DNA from: Roseibium salinum
GTDB lineage: Bacteria; Pseudomonadota; Alphaproteobacteria; Rhizobiales; Stappiaceae
Assembly: GCF_026240905.1 (NCBI RefSeq)
Contig: NZ_JAPEVI010000003.1
Coordinates: 1,426,001-1,490,000 of the forward strand
DNA: 64,000 nucleotides
Direction of reading: 5' to 3'
Positions 1 to 9,053 of this stretch are shown piece by piece. The notes under the pieces were generated by a model. The model saw only the letters and a program-made list of their open reading frames with translations. It searched no databases and had not been told where the DNA came from. The position numbers and the translations under genes are program-made. The stretch's first letter is position 1. Every line of letters begins with the position of its first letter.

Positions 1-154
1 GTCCGGGCGCAGCATGGGGCGGCGCGGGAGGATAGGCAGGCTGTTGCGGCGCTCCGCCAGGCTGCGTTTCGCTCCAACGGCCGCCCGGATTTGGCCGGAC
101 GATCGTTTTGCCCTTGCGCTTGGAGACGCCAAAGGGATCGTCATTTTCGGCCAT
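1..154 (-). CDS. tssL: TssL (DotU/IcmH-like) T6SS membrane-complex protein, N-terminal fragment
   Basis: The first 51 codons of a minus-strand gene run off the left edge of the window. Its ATG (154-152) overlaps the tssK stop codon as ATGA, and a GGGAGG ribosome-binding site lies in the end of tssK. The protein begins M-A-E-N-D-D-P-F-G, then has K16-T17-I-V-R-P21-N-P-G-G, then a proline-rich stretch. This is the usual cytoplasmic tail of the long alphaproteobacterial TssL proteins. TssL anchors the T6SS membrane complex in the inner membrane. In Agrobacterium tumefaciens a phosphothreonine in this tail is bound by the FHA protein to activate secretion; T17 is the obvious equivalent here by inference. 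The DotU and peptidoglycan-binding domains lie outside the window. Confidence 0.85.
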   Translation of the reverse strand, partial: MAENDDPFGVSKRKGKTIVRPNPGGRWSETQPGGAPQQPAYPPAPPHAAPG

Positions 155-1488
155 CAGCGGCCCTCCCGGATAGCATAGAATTCAAGCTGCAGATCCGGCC
201 AGTTGCCGGAAAACTGCAGACCGATCGCCGAATCCTGGCTGAACTCGCGCCAGAGCGGCGTCGTCTTGTCGAGCCTGAAATAGACGCGATCCGTCAAGGC
301 ACGGATCTGTGCCGGCGGGACAGGCATGTGGATCAGAGGAATGCCCGGCAGGTTGGAATAGACGATCTGGCGCATCTGGCTGAACGGCCCGACCTTGAAG
401 AGGCGCGGAAACTCCGTCTGGATCTCCGTCAGCGGCCTGCGGGCGGCAACTTCGATCACGAAGCTGGCCTGGGAGAACAGGTTGCGATCGACAATCGTCG
501 ATTTGAAAGCGTTCGGAGCAAGCTGCTCCAGCGGCAGCCGGATCGCCCGCCGGTCGTAGCCTGCGGACAGGAAAGCCTGGATGTCTGCCAACAAGGGTTT
601 GAAGATGTCGTGCAGCTTGTCGTGGTCGTACACCGGATAGTTCCGCGCCCGGCGTTCATCGGTCGCGAAGGTCGCCAGTTCGCCGGCCAGCTGCAGAAAT
701 TCCGAATAGACCCGTTCGGGATGCACATAAGCGGATTTGCGCAGGTGCATCAGCAGCGGATGGGTGCGGTTGAGCAACTGCAAGGTCAGGTAATCGAAAT
801 TCTGCAGGCCGCCGCCGGCCGATGTGTCCGCCGCATAGCGCGCCAATTCACTGAGCTTGCGCTCCACCCAGCCGATGACGGAGTCGATCCAGCCGGTCAC
901 CACCGGGTGCACATGGCAGGCCAGAACCGGCGGTGCGAAAGTGCCGTCCGTGATGACGATCCGGTCCTTGATCTCCGTGATGCGGGCAACCGGCAGACAT
1001 ACATGCCCGGGATGCGGCGTCGAGCGGATCGAGTACATGAGGCGCGGATGGGCGACGTCGATTTCCTCCTCCTGCCGGATCGAAGAGGTCGAATCGATGA
1101 TCGTCTCGCGGCCCTGAAGATAGCGCGTGGCCGCATCGTCGCGCCCGTTGGCCACCTCAACCGCATTGACGGTGGTCTCGGGAATGCCCAGCCAGACGAT
1201 CTGGCCCGCAGCATCTTCCGGAACGTCGATCGCCGGAGGCGGCGTGCCGTCCGCGGGGAAGTTGAACACGGTGCCATCGGGAAAGATGCCGCGGCCGTGG
1301 CGCAGTGCGAAGCGGCATTGCTGACCGACATCCTTGTCGATCGCGAAATCGGCAAAGCCCCAGGGATAGGGAGAGGCAAGCCTTACCCTTTCATCCAGCA
1401 GGTGCTCCAGATAGCGGTCGCTTTGCTGGAGGTGATGCGGCCGCAAAAACAGGCCCTCGGTCCATGCAACCTTGCTATACCACGACAT
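154..1488 (-). CDS. tssK: T6SS baseplate subunit TssK
   Basis: A 444-residue protein beginning M-S-W-Y-S-K-V-A-W-T-E-G-L-F-L-R-P-H-H-L, the family signature W-x-E-G-x-F-L-x-P-H-H. Length matches TssK (about 440-450). TssK is the trimeric baseplate adaptor that joins the TssEFG wedge to the TssLM membrane complex in the cytoplasm. It lies between tagH (57 bp upstream) and tssL (ATGA overlap), the usual order in alphaproteobacterial T6SS operons. The start is supported by GGGAGC nine bases upstream. No defect was seen. Confidence 0.95.
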   Translation of the reverse strand: MSWYSKVAWTEGLFLRPHHLQQSDRYLEHLLDERVRLASPYPWGFADFAIDKDVGQQCRFALRHGRGIFPDGTVFNFPADGTPPPAIDVPEDAAGQIVWLGIPETTVNAVEVANGRDDAATRYLQGRETIIDSTSSIRQEEEIDVAHPRLMYSIRSTPHPGHVCLPVARITEIKDRIVITDGTFAPPVLACHVHPVVTGWIDSVIGWVERKLSELARYAADTSAGGGLQNFDYLTLQLLNRTHPLLMHLRKSAYVHPERVYSEFLQLAGELATFATDERRARNYPVYDHDKLHDIFKPLLADIQAFLSAGYDRRAIRLPLEQLAPNAFKSTIVDRNLFSQASFVIEVAARRPLTEIQTEFPRLFKVGPFSQMRQIVYSNLPGIPLIHMPVPPAQIRALTDRVYFRLDKTTPLWREFSQDSAIGLQFSGNWPDLQLEFYAIREGR

Positions 1489-1545
1489 TAAGGCACTGCT
1501 CCCTTACTCGTAAGCGCTCGCGCGCCCGTCAAATCTCAAAACGTT

Positions 1546-3291
1546 TCAATCAATGCGCCCGGAATTGCCGGCCCCGGAGCCCATCTCCGGATCTTCTCCG
1601 GTCAATTCCTCGTAGCTTTCGGTAAAGTATTGGGTGAAAACACCGACAAGCCCGTCGTCATAAGCCCCGGACAGGGAAGTCCAGCGTTCCTGCAGCCGGT
1701 CCCAGTTTTTGGCCTTCTGGTTGCCGAACGTGCTCTTTGCCCCCTGCCCTTCGCGTTCTATCGCTTTCGGAGAAAGCGTCTCATCAAATCGCGCGGCTGC
1801 CTTCTGCATCGCCGCATAGGTCCACACGTGATGCTTCTGGATGTCCTTGAACGCATTGCGCATGGCCTTGTCGATCGGCAGATAGCCGTTGGCTTCCGCG
1901 CTTTGCGAAAGCATCGTCTGCAAAGCCATTTGCGGGGTCGGCGAGAATTTCAGCGCGTTGTTGCCGCTCCGGCTGATCAATGTCCGGTTGGCATTGCGCG
2001 TCATCGCCTTCACCTGGCTGCGCGCCTGCAAGAGGCCCATCAGATCACCTGTGATACCTTGGAGGATCGTACCGAGCTCACGAGCAAATTCCTCCTGATC
2101 GCGATCAGCCAGAACATTCTCCGGGATGCCTGCTCCCGCCGCAAACGCCTTGATGAAATCGATGCTGGTCGCCGGTGACTGAGCTGCGACGTCGGGCTGG
2201 GTGGCGGGCGGTGGTGGTGTTTCCTGCGCGAAGCCGGAAGACGCTGCGGAAGGCGGGGCTTCTGCCGGAGACGCCGGTCCGGGCTGGCTGGCGGCCTGAA
2301 CCGGCTCCGCAGGTGTGGGCTGCACCGGGGCTGGTTGCGATGGGGCCGGTTGCGCTGGTGGTGACGCATCGGGAAACGGCGATTTTTCCTCCTGCACCGG
2401 TGGCCCGGCCTCCGCCCAGGGCGCTTCGGCGCCAGGTGCCGCCTCCCCTGACGGTCCAAGATCAGGCATGCCAAACAGCGGTTGCTCCTGTCCAGGCTCG
2501 CCCGATGATTGTGAAAATGGCGATGCCGGCCCCTGGTCCTGCGGTGCGTAGGCAGGCGCGGCCGGTTCTTCCCGGCGTTCCAGATCGGGCTGGACCGCCA
2601 GGTGGTCCATCGGATCGGCCTGAGACGGCCTGCCGGCTTCGCGGTCGGGATATTGCGCATTCGGGTCATAGAGAGACGGATCGGCGCTTCCCCAGCCGTG
2701 CCCTTGCTGGCTCCAGACGTCGTCCGCCGGAGTTCCGACACCCGGGGCCGACGAGGGCGGCGCATGACGTCCTTCCATGCCCGACGACGGGGTCGCCCAC
2801 GGACCGCCCGGTTCGTGATGCGGATAAGGTGATTGTTGCTGTGACGGCGGGGCGGCAGGCCACGAAGGTTCGGGTGTGGCCGGGGCCACCGGCTGCGGCG
2901 TTTGCCATGGCGCGCTGCCGGAAGAAGACATCGCCCCCGAGGACAACCCGCCCATTCCACTCCCGACACTCTCTCCCGCCTCCAGTGCGACCGAGATGAC
3001 ATAGTCGCCGATCATCAGCCGGTCGCCGGACCGCAGCACATGGGCCTGGTCCATGCGGTTGGGGCTGCCATTCAAGAAGGTGCCGTTGGTGGAGATGTCA
3101 TAGAGGACAAACTGCCCGCCTTCAAAACGCACTTCGCAATGCTTGCCGGACACGACCCGGTGCGGATCGGGCAGGCTCCAGTCGAGATGCTCATGCCGGC
3201 CGATATCGAAGCCGCGGTCGGCACAGCTATAAGATACCTGGCCACCGGTCTCGAGCCGATCGACATTCTCGATCTGCAGCGTAATTCGCAT
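1546..3291 (-). CDS. tagH: T6SS-associated FHA-domain protein TagH/Fha
   Basis: A 581-residue protein. Residues about 25-80 form an FHA domain: D-I-G-R-H, then L-P-D-P-x-R-V-V-S-G-K-H-C, then D-I-S-T-N-G-T-F-L-N-G. The GR, S-x-x-H and NGT elements make up the phosphothreonine pocket. About 270 residues of low-complexity Pro/Gln/Ala linker follow, then a C-terminal TagH-type helical domain (roughly residues 380-565). Fha proteins read threonine phosphorylation in T6SS control; in Agrobacterium the ligand is the TssL tail. The gene sits 22 bp after the DUF6931-like gene and is co-directional with tssK and tssL. No PpkA kinase or PppA phosphatase is in the window, so they may lie to the left. 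Confidence 0.93.
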   Translation of the reverse strand: MRITLQIENVDRLETGGQVSYSCADRGFDIGRHEHLDWSLPDPHRVVSGKHCEVRFEGGQFVLYDISTNGTFLNGSPNRMDQAHVLRSGDRLMIGDYVISVALEAGESVGSGMGGLSSGAMSSSGSAPWQTPQPVAPATPEPSWPAAPPSQQQSPYPHHEPGGPWATPSSGMEGRHAPPSSAPGVGTPADDVWSQQGHGWGSADPSLYDPNAQYPDREAGRPSQADPMDHLAVQPDLERREEPAAPAYAPQDQGPASPFSQSSGEPGQEQPLFGMPDLGPSGEAAPGAEAPWAEAGPPVQEEKSPFPDASPPAQPAPSQPAPVQPTPAEPVQAASQPGPASPAEAPPSAASSGFAQETPPPPATQPDVAAQSPATSIDFIKAFAAGAGIPENVLADRDQEEFARELGTILQGITGDLMGLLQARSQVKAMTRNANRTLISRSGNNALKFSPTPQMALQTMLSQSAEANGYLPIDKAMRNAFKDIQKHHVWTYAAMQKAAARFDETLSPKAIEREGQGAKSTFGNQKAKNWDRLQERWTSLSGAYDDGLVGVFTQYFTESYEELTGEDPEMGSGAGNSGRID

Positions 3292-3313
3292 TCCAGCAAG
3301 TCCCCCAACAAAC

Positions 3314-3910
3314 TTACGGCAAGGCCGGAGCCTGCCCTTTCACGGTCACAATGGGCATCGCGCCCCCTGCGGCGAAGGACAGACCAGCGGACAGGCACGA
3401 CTTCAGCGCTTCCTGCCGTTTGCCTGCTTCCACATTGCCGAGCGCAATCACGACCGCGGTATTTACCGCTTTCGCGGTCAAATCGTCCGGCATTTCCACA
3501 CGGTAATCCGGATTGGGCGACAGCGACCCACCCGACCAGCCGGCCGCCAGGCCGAGCCAAACGGCCGCACTGTCGGCTTTTTCCGCTTCAGCGGCAGCGC
3601 GGACCGCTGCACGGGCATCTTCGTCACCTTCACGCACCCAGGTTTCGCTGAGAGCCAGGATCCGGCGGTCCGTCTCGCTCCGGGCCCCCTGGAGGCCGAC
3701 AACGCATTTCACTCCCCACCATACCGCTTCGCGCTTGGGCAGCATATGAGCGAAATAGGCAAGCGCCGTTAGCGGGGCATCGCCGTCCTGAAGCTCCAGA
3801 GCATAGTCTTCCGGCGTGACGTCAGAGGACGGTTCGCTGACCGTCTCGGACAGTTCAGGATAGGTTTCAAAAACCTGTTTGGCCTTGGTAAAGCGGATAC
3901 GCGATCCCAT
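3314..3910 (-). CDS. DUF6931-like T6SS-linked protein of unknown function
   Basis: A 198-residue cytoplasmic protein with no signal peptide or membrane segment, acidic at the N-terminus and helical with Ala-rich C-terminal half. The ATG at 3910 has a GGAG eight bases upstream; an in-frame GTG at 3919 lies too close to that site. Conserved-looking elements are P-L-T-A-L-A-Y-F-A-H-x-L-P-K-R-E-A-V-W-W and A-V-W-L-G-L-A-A-G-W-S-G-G-S-L. These resemble the DUF6931 family, which I recall from memory as occurring in proteobacterial T6SS loci. It sits between vgrG (45 bp) and tagH (22 bp), so a T6SS accessory role is inferred from context only. Confidence 0.7.
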   Translation of the reverse strand: MGSRIRFTKAKQVFETYPELSETVSEPSSDVTPEDYALELQDGDAPLTALAYFAHMLPKREAVWWGVKCVVGLQGARSETDRRILALSETWVREGDEDARAAVRAAAEAEKADSAAVWLGLAAGWSGGSLSPNPDYRVEMPDDLTAKAVNTAVVIALGNVEAGKRQEALKSCLSAGLSFAAGGAMPIVTVKGQAPALP

Positions 3911-3955
3911 CAGCTCCACTCCGTTGGTCCGATACCGCGTTGTCAGACACGGGTA

Positions 3956-5781
3956 TCAATTGATCAGTACGAGGCCGCCTTTCAGCGTCAATATCGCATT
4001 GCCGGTGACACTGGTCATGGTGCCCTTGGCGGATAGTGTACCCGTTGCCGCAACATCGATAATCGTCGACTCGATCTTGATGGAAGCCGGTGTCATGGTG
4101 ATCTTGCTGGCACCACATTCGAATTGGATCATCGTGCCGGCCTTCACCTTCCAGACCATGCCGATGTCTTCGGTCACGTTCTTGCCGACCTTTTCGGTGC
4201 GGTTCACGTCGATCTTGGTATCACGGTTGTTTTTGACATGCAGCGTCTCGTCGTTTTCGATAACCGTATTCATGTCCTTTTGAGCGTGTACGCCGATTTC
4301 TTCCTGGCCTTTTGTATCGTCCAGAACAAACTCGTTGTAGCCGCCGCCGCCCGTCGTGGAGTCGGACTTTATCCCAGCCTTGTTTTTCTCACCCGGCAAG
4401 CTGTAGGGCGGCATGTTTTCCGCATTATACACGGTTCCGATAACAATTGGATTGTCCGGATCTCCTTCCAGGAACTGGACGATCACTTCCTGACCGACGC
4501 GCGGGATGTAGATACCGCCCCATTTTTTGCCAGACCACACCTGAGCCACACGCACGCGCCTGGATTGGGTCTTGTCACGGTCCCAGTGGAATTCGACCAT
4601 GATCTGACCGTACTCGTCCACATCGATTTCGCCTTGCCCGACCACCTTTGCAGTCTGAGGGCCCGGAATGCGGGGCTTGCGGGTCGATGCCGGCGTCCTG
4701 AAGGGAATGTCGGTCGACAGTACATCATAGGTTCCGGTATAGGCCTCCCCTGAGGCCCCGCGCTGCCGCTTCTGTACTGTTCGGTGATGAGCCGGTGGCT
4801 TGCACGGACAACAAGATATTCCTTGTTTTGCGGTCCGTGTGGGTGGTCCTTCAGGGTGAACAGCCCGCCTGCATAGATGCGGGGAACTTCACCCGACGTT
4901 TCGATGCGCTTGTCCTCGGCCTGTTCCGCCTGCAACCGGATGTCGCTGAATTTCGTGCCCTTGTCCTTCTCGACGTAGCGGCCCGGATAGTCGTAGTTTT
5001 CAAGAGAACCGGCCCTGTATTTGGAACCGGCATCCTTTTCGGCTTCGAGCGATGCACTCGGCTTCTCGAAGTCATAATCGTTATACGCGAACTTTCCCGT
5101 CCTGAATTTCCGGCTCGGTACCCAGTGAGAGAGGTGCTCCTCGTCCCGCTGGCTATCGCCGCCCAGGGGAATGAACGGTATCGTCGAATTGCCGGTGATC
5201 GGAGTATAGGAAGACTTGGCGTCGGCCAGGATCATTGTGTGCTTGCCGTCCTGGTGCTCGAAGCAATAGGAAATCCCGAACTCTTCCATCAGCCGGCAGC
5301 AGAAGTCGTAATCCGATTCCCGGTACTGAACGCAATAGTGGATCGGATCATAGCTTTCGGTCAGCTTGTTGCGAAAATCGGCGAAGTCATGCTCGCCCAG
5401 CACCTGGGAGATGATGTCCGGAGCCGATTTGTCCTTGAAAATCCGGCAATTGGAGTTCTTGGTCAGCAGCCAGAACCAGGGGCGCATGGTCAGCCTGTAA
5501 ACGTAATAAGCGCCCTGGTGACCAAGCCACTTCGCATCCGTCAGGAGGCCGTCAAAATAACGGGTGTCACCATTGTTGGTGACCACCTTGACGGTCATAT
5601 GAGTGGCAATCGCCTTGTCGAAATCCAGGTCTTCCTGTTGGCTCACGACCTCCAGCCGGATCTCGAAATCCTCGCTCAGTCCTTCGTCACACTCGACAGT
5701 GACAACGGAGAGCTCATCCTTCCCGAAGACCGAAGTCAGTTCGGCCATCCGGTTTGCTTGTTTGAGTTGACCTTGGGCCAC
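3956..5781 (-). CDS. vgrG: VgrG/TssI spike protein (frameshifted)
   Basis: VgrG is the trimeric gp27/gp5-like spike that tips the Hcp tube and carries effectors. The N-terminal part (L-T-S-V-F-G-K-D through Y-L-V-V-R-A-S-H-R-L-I-T-E-Q-Y) and C-terminal part (V-V-G-Q-G-E-I-D-V-D-E-Y-G then W-S-G-K-K-W-G) lie in different frames. They meet at a four-G run on the minus strand (4747-4750). Adding one G restores S-A-G-P-Q-G-E-A-Y-T-G-T-Y and a 608-residue VgrG. The start is GTG at 5781 with GAGGAG six bases upstream; in-frame codons further up have no such site. The C-terminus ends soon after the gp5-like region with no effector extension. No PAAR protein, DUF4123 chaperone or toxin/immunity pair is adjacent. 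It is probably intact in the organism. Confidence 0.88.
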
Positions 5782-6173
5782 GAAGTTCTCCTCGGAAATA
5801 CTGCGGTTCCTGACTTTGGCAGCGCATGAACTGCCATTCATTCAGTCTCCTATGTCGTTTCCGGCAAAAAATATGTGCTCAATAACACAGTTGTTGCAAT
5901 TGCTTTGAACGCCTCCCCCAAAGCCTACGGCAAATTGGGATCCGCATTACGCAGCTGACCACAAAATTCGGCGCTATCGTTTGTAGATTCTTAACCGTGC
6001 CAGCAACGTCATGCCCCACCCTATTCCCTTGCTTCTTGGTGACGATACGACATACTGGTATCAAAGCGAAGTTTAGTGACATTCGCCACATTAATTTTTT
6101 GCAGATATGGCACGATGCATTTCGAACCCGTTGCGGCAACCCATTGAACACTCCACAAGGGAGGACTGAAATC
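5782..6173. promoter_or_regulatory. Divergent T6SS intergenic region (vgrG / ompA-like)
   Basis: This 392 bp A+T-rich spacer must hold the promoters for both T6SS arms. A weak CRP-type site, AGTGA-N6-CCACA (4/5 in each half), lies at 6075-6090. A TGGCAC at 6108-6113 lacks a correctly spaced GC for a sigma-54 promoter. No other convincing element was seen. The plus gene has GGGAGG just before its GTG start. Confidence 0.4.
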
Positions 6174-6854
6174 GTGACCTCACAGACCATCCTATTTGAC
6201 CGGACCAAATCCCGTCATTTCGCGCCTGCCCGCCTTCTGATGGCGGCAGCACTTTCGCTTTCGCTTACCGGCATCAGCGCCGGCTATCAGGCAGCATCGG
6301 CACAGGATGCCACCTATTCGGCCGACGAAGTCAGCAAGCATTTCAAACAGCTGAAGACCCGCTCCCTGAAAACCACAGGCGCAACCCGGGCACTGTGCAT
6401 CGGCACAAGGGACGAATGCAATCCCGAAGCGGCCAGTGGCAGCGACGGCCAGGTGGGCGTCAAAACCGAGAAGACCGCGGATACGCTGGTGGTCGATCCG
6501 GAAACCAAGGCAATCGATGAAGGTTTCGACCTGCTGGTCTCCTTCGAATATGCTTCCGCCCGCCTCAGCCCGACAGCCAAGGCCAACCTGCAGGAATTTG
6601 CAAAGGGCATCGACGTGCCGGACCTTGAAGGCGCCACCTTCGTCATCGAGGGACACACAGACGGCGTCGGATCGGCGACCTATAACCAGCGCCTTTCGGA
6701 AGACCGGGCCAAGGCCGTGACCGAGTATCTCGTGTCGCTCGGCGTCGGCCGGGACCGCCTGAAGACCGTCGGCTACGGCAAAACCAGACCGATGGTCGCC
6801 GACATAAACGATCCGGCTAACCGCCGCGTGGAAAGCAAGCTGGTTTTCGAATAA
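6174..6854 (+). CDS. OmpA-family peptidoglycan-binding protein of the T6SS locus
   Basis: A 226-residue exported protein. The GTG start at 6174 has GGGAGG eight bases upstream and gives a clean signal peptide (basic N-region, then L-L-M-A-A-A-L-S-L-S-L-T-G and cleavage near A-S-A-Q-D-A). The longer open frame back to 5997 has neither. Residues about 115-226 form an OmpA C-terminal domain: L-V-S-F-E-Y-x-S-A-x-L, G-H-T-D-G-V-G-S-A-T-Y-N, L-S-E-D-R-A-K-A-V and N-R-R-V-E. The Asp and Arg that grip diaminopimelate are present. As first gene of the plus arm it probably anchors the T6SS trans-envelope complex to peptidoglycan. No tssJ lipoprotein gene is visible here. Confidence 0.85.
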   Translation: MTSQTILFDRTKSRHFAPARLLMAAALSLSLTGISAGYQAASAQDATYSADEVSKHFKQLKTRSLKTTGATRALCIGTRDECNPEAASGSDGQVGVKTEKTADTLVVDPETKAIDEGFDLLVSFEYASARLSPTAKANLQEFAKGIDVPDLEGATFVIEGHTDGVGSATYNQRLSEDRAKAVTEYLVSLGVGRDRLKTVGYGKTRPMVADINDPANRRVESKLVFE

Positions 6855-6872
6855 GCGGTTACGCAGGTATTC

Positions 6873-6897
6873 GCCAGCCGGTGGCAAGCCGGCTGGC
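6873..6897 (+). terminator. Hairpin between ompA-like gene and tssA
   Basis: GCCAGCCGG (6873-6881), a seven-base loop, and CCGGCTGGC (6889-6897) form a perfect 9 bp stem 18 bases after the ompA-like stop. No T-run follows, so it may attenuate transcription or stabilise RNA rather than terminate fully. Confidence 0.4.
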
Positions 6898-6919
6898 CCA
6901 AGCCGGGCTGGGGGCTGGT

Positions 6920-8207
6920 ATGAATTTTGATCCGGACATCTATGGCACGGAGGTGTCGCCCGGCGGAGGCTGCGGGCCTGATCTTTACGATACGGAACCC
7001 GCCTTCGCCGCGCTCATGGATCTCGTGCGAGGAACTGCTGCCGGAGCGTTTCAGCGAGTTTGACCGGACCGAAGTCGATTTCACCGATCTGTTCAAGCAG
7101 ATGGACGGTTTCCTGAAGCAGTCGAGAGACCTGAGACTGCTCGTGCTTCTCGCCCAGCTCGGCCTTCTGAACGGCCAGCTTCATATATTTGCAAATTCTG
7201 TACGAATCATCCGCAGGCTCCTGGAGAACCACTGGAACGAGGTTCATCCGGCCGATGCCGATTTCGGCCATATGGAACGCGTCGGCGCCCTCGAATCACT
7301 CAACAACCGTCCAACCGTCATCCTGCCGCTTGAAGCTGCACCGCTGTTCAAAACGCGCAGAAGCGGCCCCATAAGCTACCGCGCAATCCAGATCGCCGCG
7401 GGCGAAGCCACGGCGCGCCCGGACGAGCACACGATTTCCCTGGGCGCCATCGAAGCTGCGCTGACATCCGGCGAGCTGGAGCCGGAACTCATCAACGAAA
7501 TCCTGACGGACCTCGCCGAGCTGCCCGACGAACTGCAGGAAATTTCCCGCATTTGCAGCGAGAAGCTGAAGGAAAACGGCGCCAAGGCCGCTCCGCCGAA
7601 CTATGAAGTGCTCACGACGCTCGTCAGGGATATGGGCAGAGAACTGAATATCCGTCTCGGGCGCCTCACCGACGAAGCGGAAGGAGCGGTCCCCGAAGAG
7701 GGCGGCGCAGAGGAAGGCGCCGATGCCTCTGCCAATGGAGCCGCTTCGCAATCCGACATCAAGAATTCGGCTCAGGCGAAACTTATTCTGGATGCCGTCG
7801 AAGATTATTTCGCCACCCGCGAACCGTCGCACCCGGCCCTGTTTCTCGTGCGTGAAGCGCGTGGCCTCGTCGGAAAATCTTACCTGGACGCCTTGAAGAT
7901 CCTCATGCCAAGCAGATTCGACGACGTGTCGCTGATCCTTGGCACGAGCGGACTGCAACTGTCCAACAACAGGCTCGTCGATCTCAATGAAGGCACCGAC
8001 CCCGAGCTTGGTGATATCGATGGCTTTGCGGTTATGGTGATTGAGAACCGGAGCGACGCCATGAAGGGAATCGCCGCAGTCAAGGGCTACTATTCCGCCA
8101 ATGAGCCGACCAGCCCGATACCTCTTCTGCTGGAAGAAGCTCAGAATATGAGTTCAGGTTCCTTCACGGGGCTGCTCAACCTTTTCCTGCGCCCCGAAGA
8201 TGATTGA
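6920..8207 (+). CDS. tssA: T6SS assembly protein TssA (ImpA-type N-domain; frameshifted)
   Basis: TssA primes and caps sheath/tube polymerisation at the baseplate. The conserved N-terminal ImpA motif is split. The frame from ATG 6920 encodes M-N-F-D-P-D-I-Y-G then C-G-P-D-L-Y-D-T-E-P-A-F-A-A-L-M-D. The next frame encodes C-E-E-L-L-P-E-R-F-S-E-F-D-R-T-E-V-D-F-T-D-L and the rest of the protein. Removing one base near 7020-7031 joins them into 428 residues, normal for the family. A conceptual start at 6927 in the second frame gives unrelated N-terminal residues and should not be used. The acidic linker around residues 235-265 and the C-terminal variable domain look ordinary. Confidence 0.85.
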
Positions 8208-8336
8208 CAGGGAGACAGATTCGATCTCGACCCGTTCCCTAGCGTTTCCGCGCTTCTTTCTTGACACGGGAAGCCAACGGGTCCTCAATATTCCGATCCA
8301 AGATATTTCTTAAGAAAAATACTAAAGCGGCGATCT

Positions 8337-8379
8337 TGTGACTGTGATCACTTTCCAATCCGGGCAATCCAGTTAAATA
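8337..8379 (+). promoter_or_regulatory. CRP-type site and -10 upstream of tssB
   Basis: TGTGA-N6-TCACT spans 8337-8352 (9/10 match to the CRP half-sites TGTGA/TCACA) in the 291 bp gap between tssA and tssB. A -10-like TTAAAT at 8373-8378 is centred 31 bp downstream. This would place the site near -41, as in class II CRP-activated promoters. Prediction only. Confidence 0.5.
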
Positions 8380-8498
8380 GACACCAACGAGACAAAACGC
8401 AGAACGAAAACAAACGCAAACACAAGTCGCTCTGCATGATCATATTATCAAATTTGACCTTGACTTCACCAAAGTCATGATAGTGAAAGGCAAGTACA

Positions 8499-9053
8499 AT
8501 GGCATCGAATAGCGGGCAAAGCTTCATCAAACGTAACAGACCTCCTCGTGTTCACATTTTCTACGAGGACCCGTTCGACGCGGAGCAGAAAGTCGAGCTG
8601 CCCTTCGTCATGGGCATTATGGCAGACCTTTCGGGCGACAGTCCCGGCGCCGAAAAGCCGGACATCGACGAGCGCAAGCTCCTCGATATCGACATGGACA
8701 ACTTCAGCAAGCGAATGGAAGCCATCCAGCCTGGCACTTCGTTCAACGTGAAGGACAAACTGTCCGGCGAGGAAAACACCAAGATGAGTGTCCAGCTCCG
8801 TTTCAAGAGCATGGACGATTTCACACCGGGCAAGGTGGCCGAACAGGTTCCGGCCCTGAAGAAACTTCTTGATGCACGCCGCAGTCTCGCAGCTCTGCGG
8901 ACAATGATGGACGGACGCGTTCAGGCCATCAGCCAGCTTGAGGAGCTGACCCGGGATCCGGCCTTGATGCAGGCCCTTGCGCAGCAAATCGAAGCCGAAA
9001 AAGCGCAGCCCGATGGCGGCGCGGACAAAGGCAGCGGTACGGAGGAGGCGTAA
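8499..9053 (+). CDS. tssB: T6SS contractile sheath small subunit TssB/VipA
   Basis: A 184-residue protein. Early family features are R-P-P-R-V-H-I-F-Y-E, E-L-P-F-V-M-G-I-M-A-D-L-S-G and R-K-L-L-D-I-D-M-D-N-F. The middle has F-K-S-M-D-D-F-T-P-G and the end L-R-T-M-M-D-G-R. TssB pairs with TssC to build the cytoplasmic sheath that contracts to propel the Hcp tube. AAAGG lies nine bases before ATG 8499. The tssC ATG begins directly after the TAA. A 291 bp leader region with a CRP-type site precedes it, so tssB probably heads its own transcript. Confidence 0.96.
   Translation: MASNSGQSFIKRNRPPRVHIFYEDPFDAEQKVELPFVMGIMADLSGDSPGAEKPDIDERKLLDIDMDNFSKRMEAIQPGTSFNVKDKLSGEENTKMSVQLRFKSMDDFTPGKVAEQVPALKKLLDARRSLAALRTMMDGRVQAISQLEELTRDPALMQALAQQIEAEKAQPDGGADKGSGTEEA

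Noticed and set aside
6108..6120. Possible sigma-54 promoter (TGGCAC...GC) before the ompA-like gene
   Set aside because: Only six bases separate the GG and GC elements; sigma-54 promoters need ten.
5879..6208. 109-codon minus-strand frame in the vgrG/ompA spacer
   Set aside because: It spans the divergent promoter region and the ompA start, has no ribosome-binding site and no recognisable motif.
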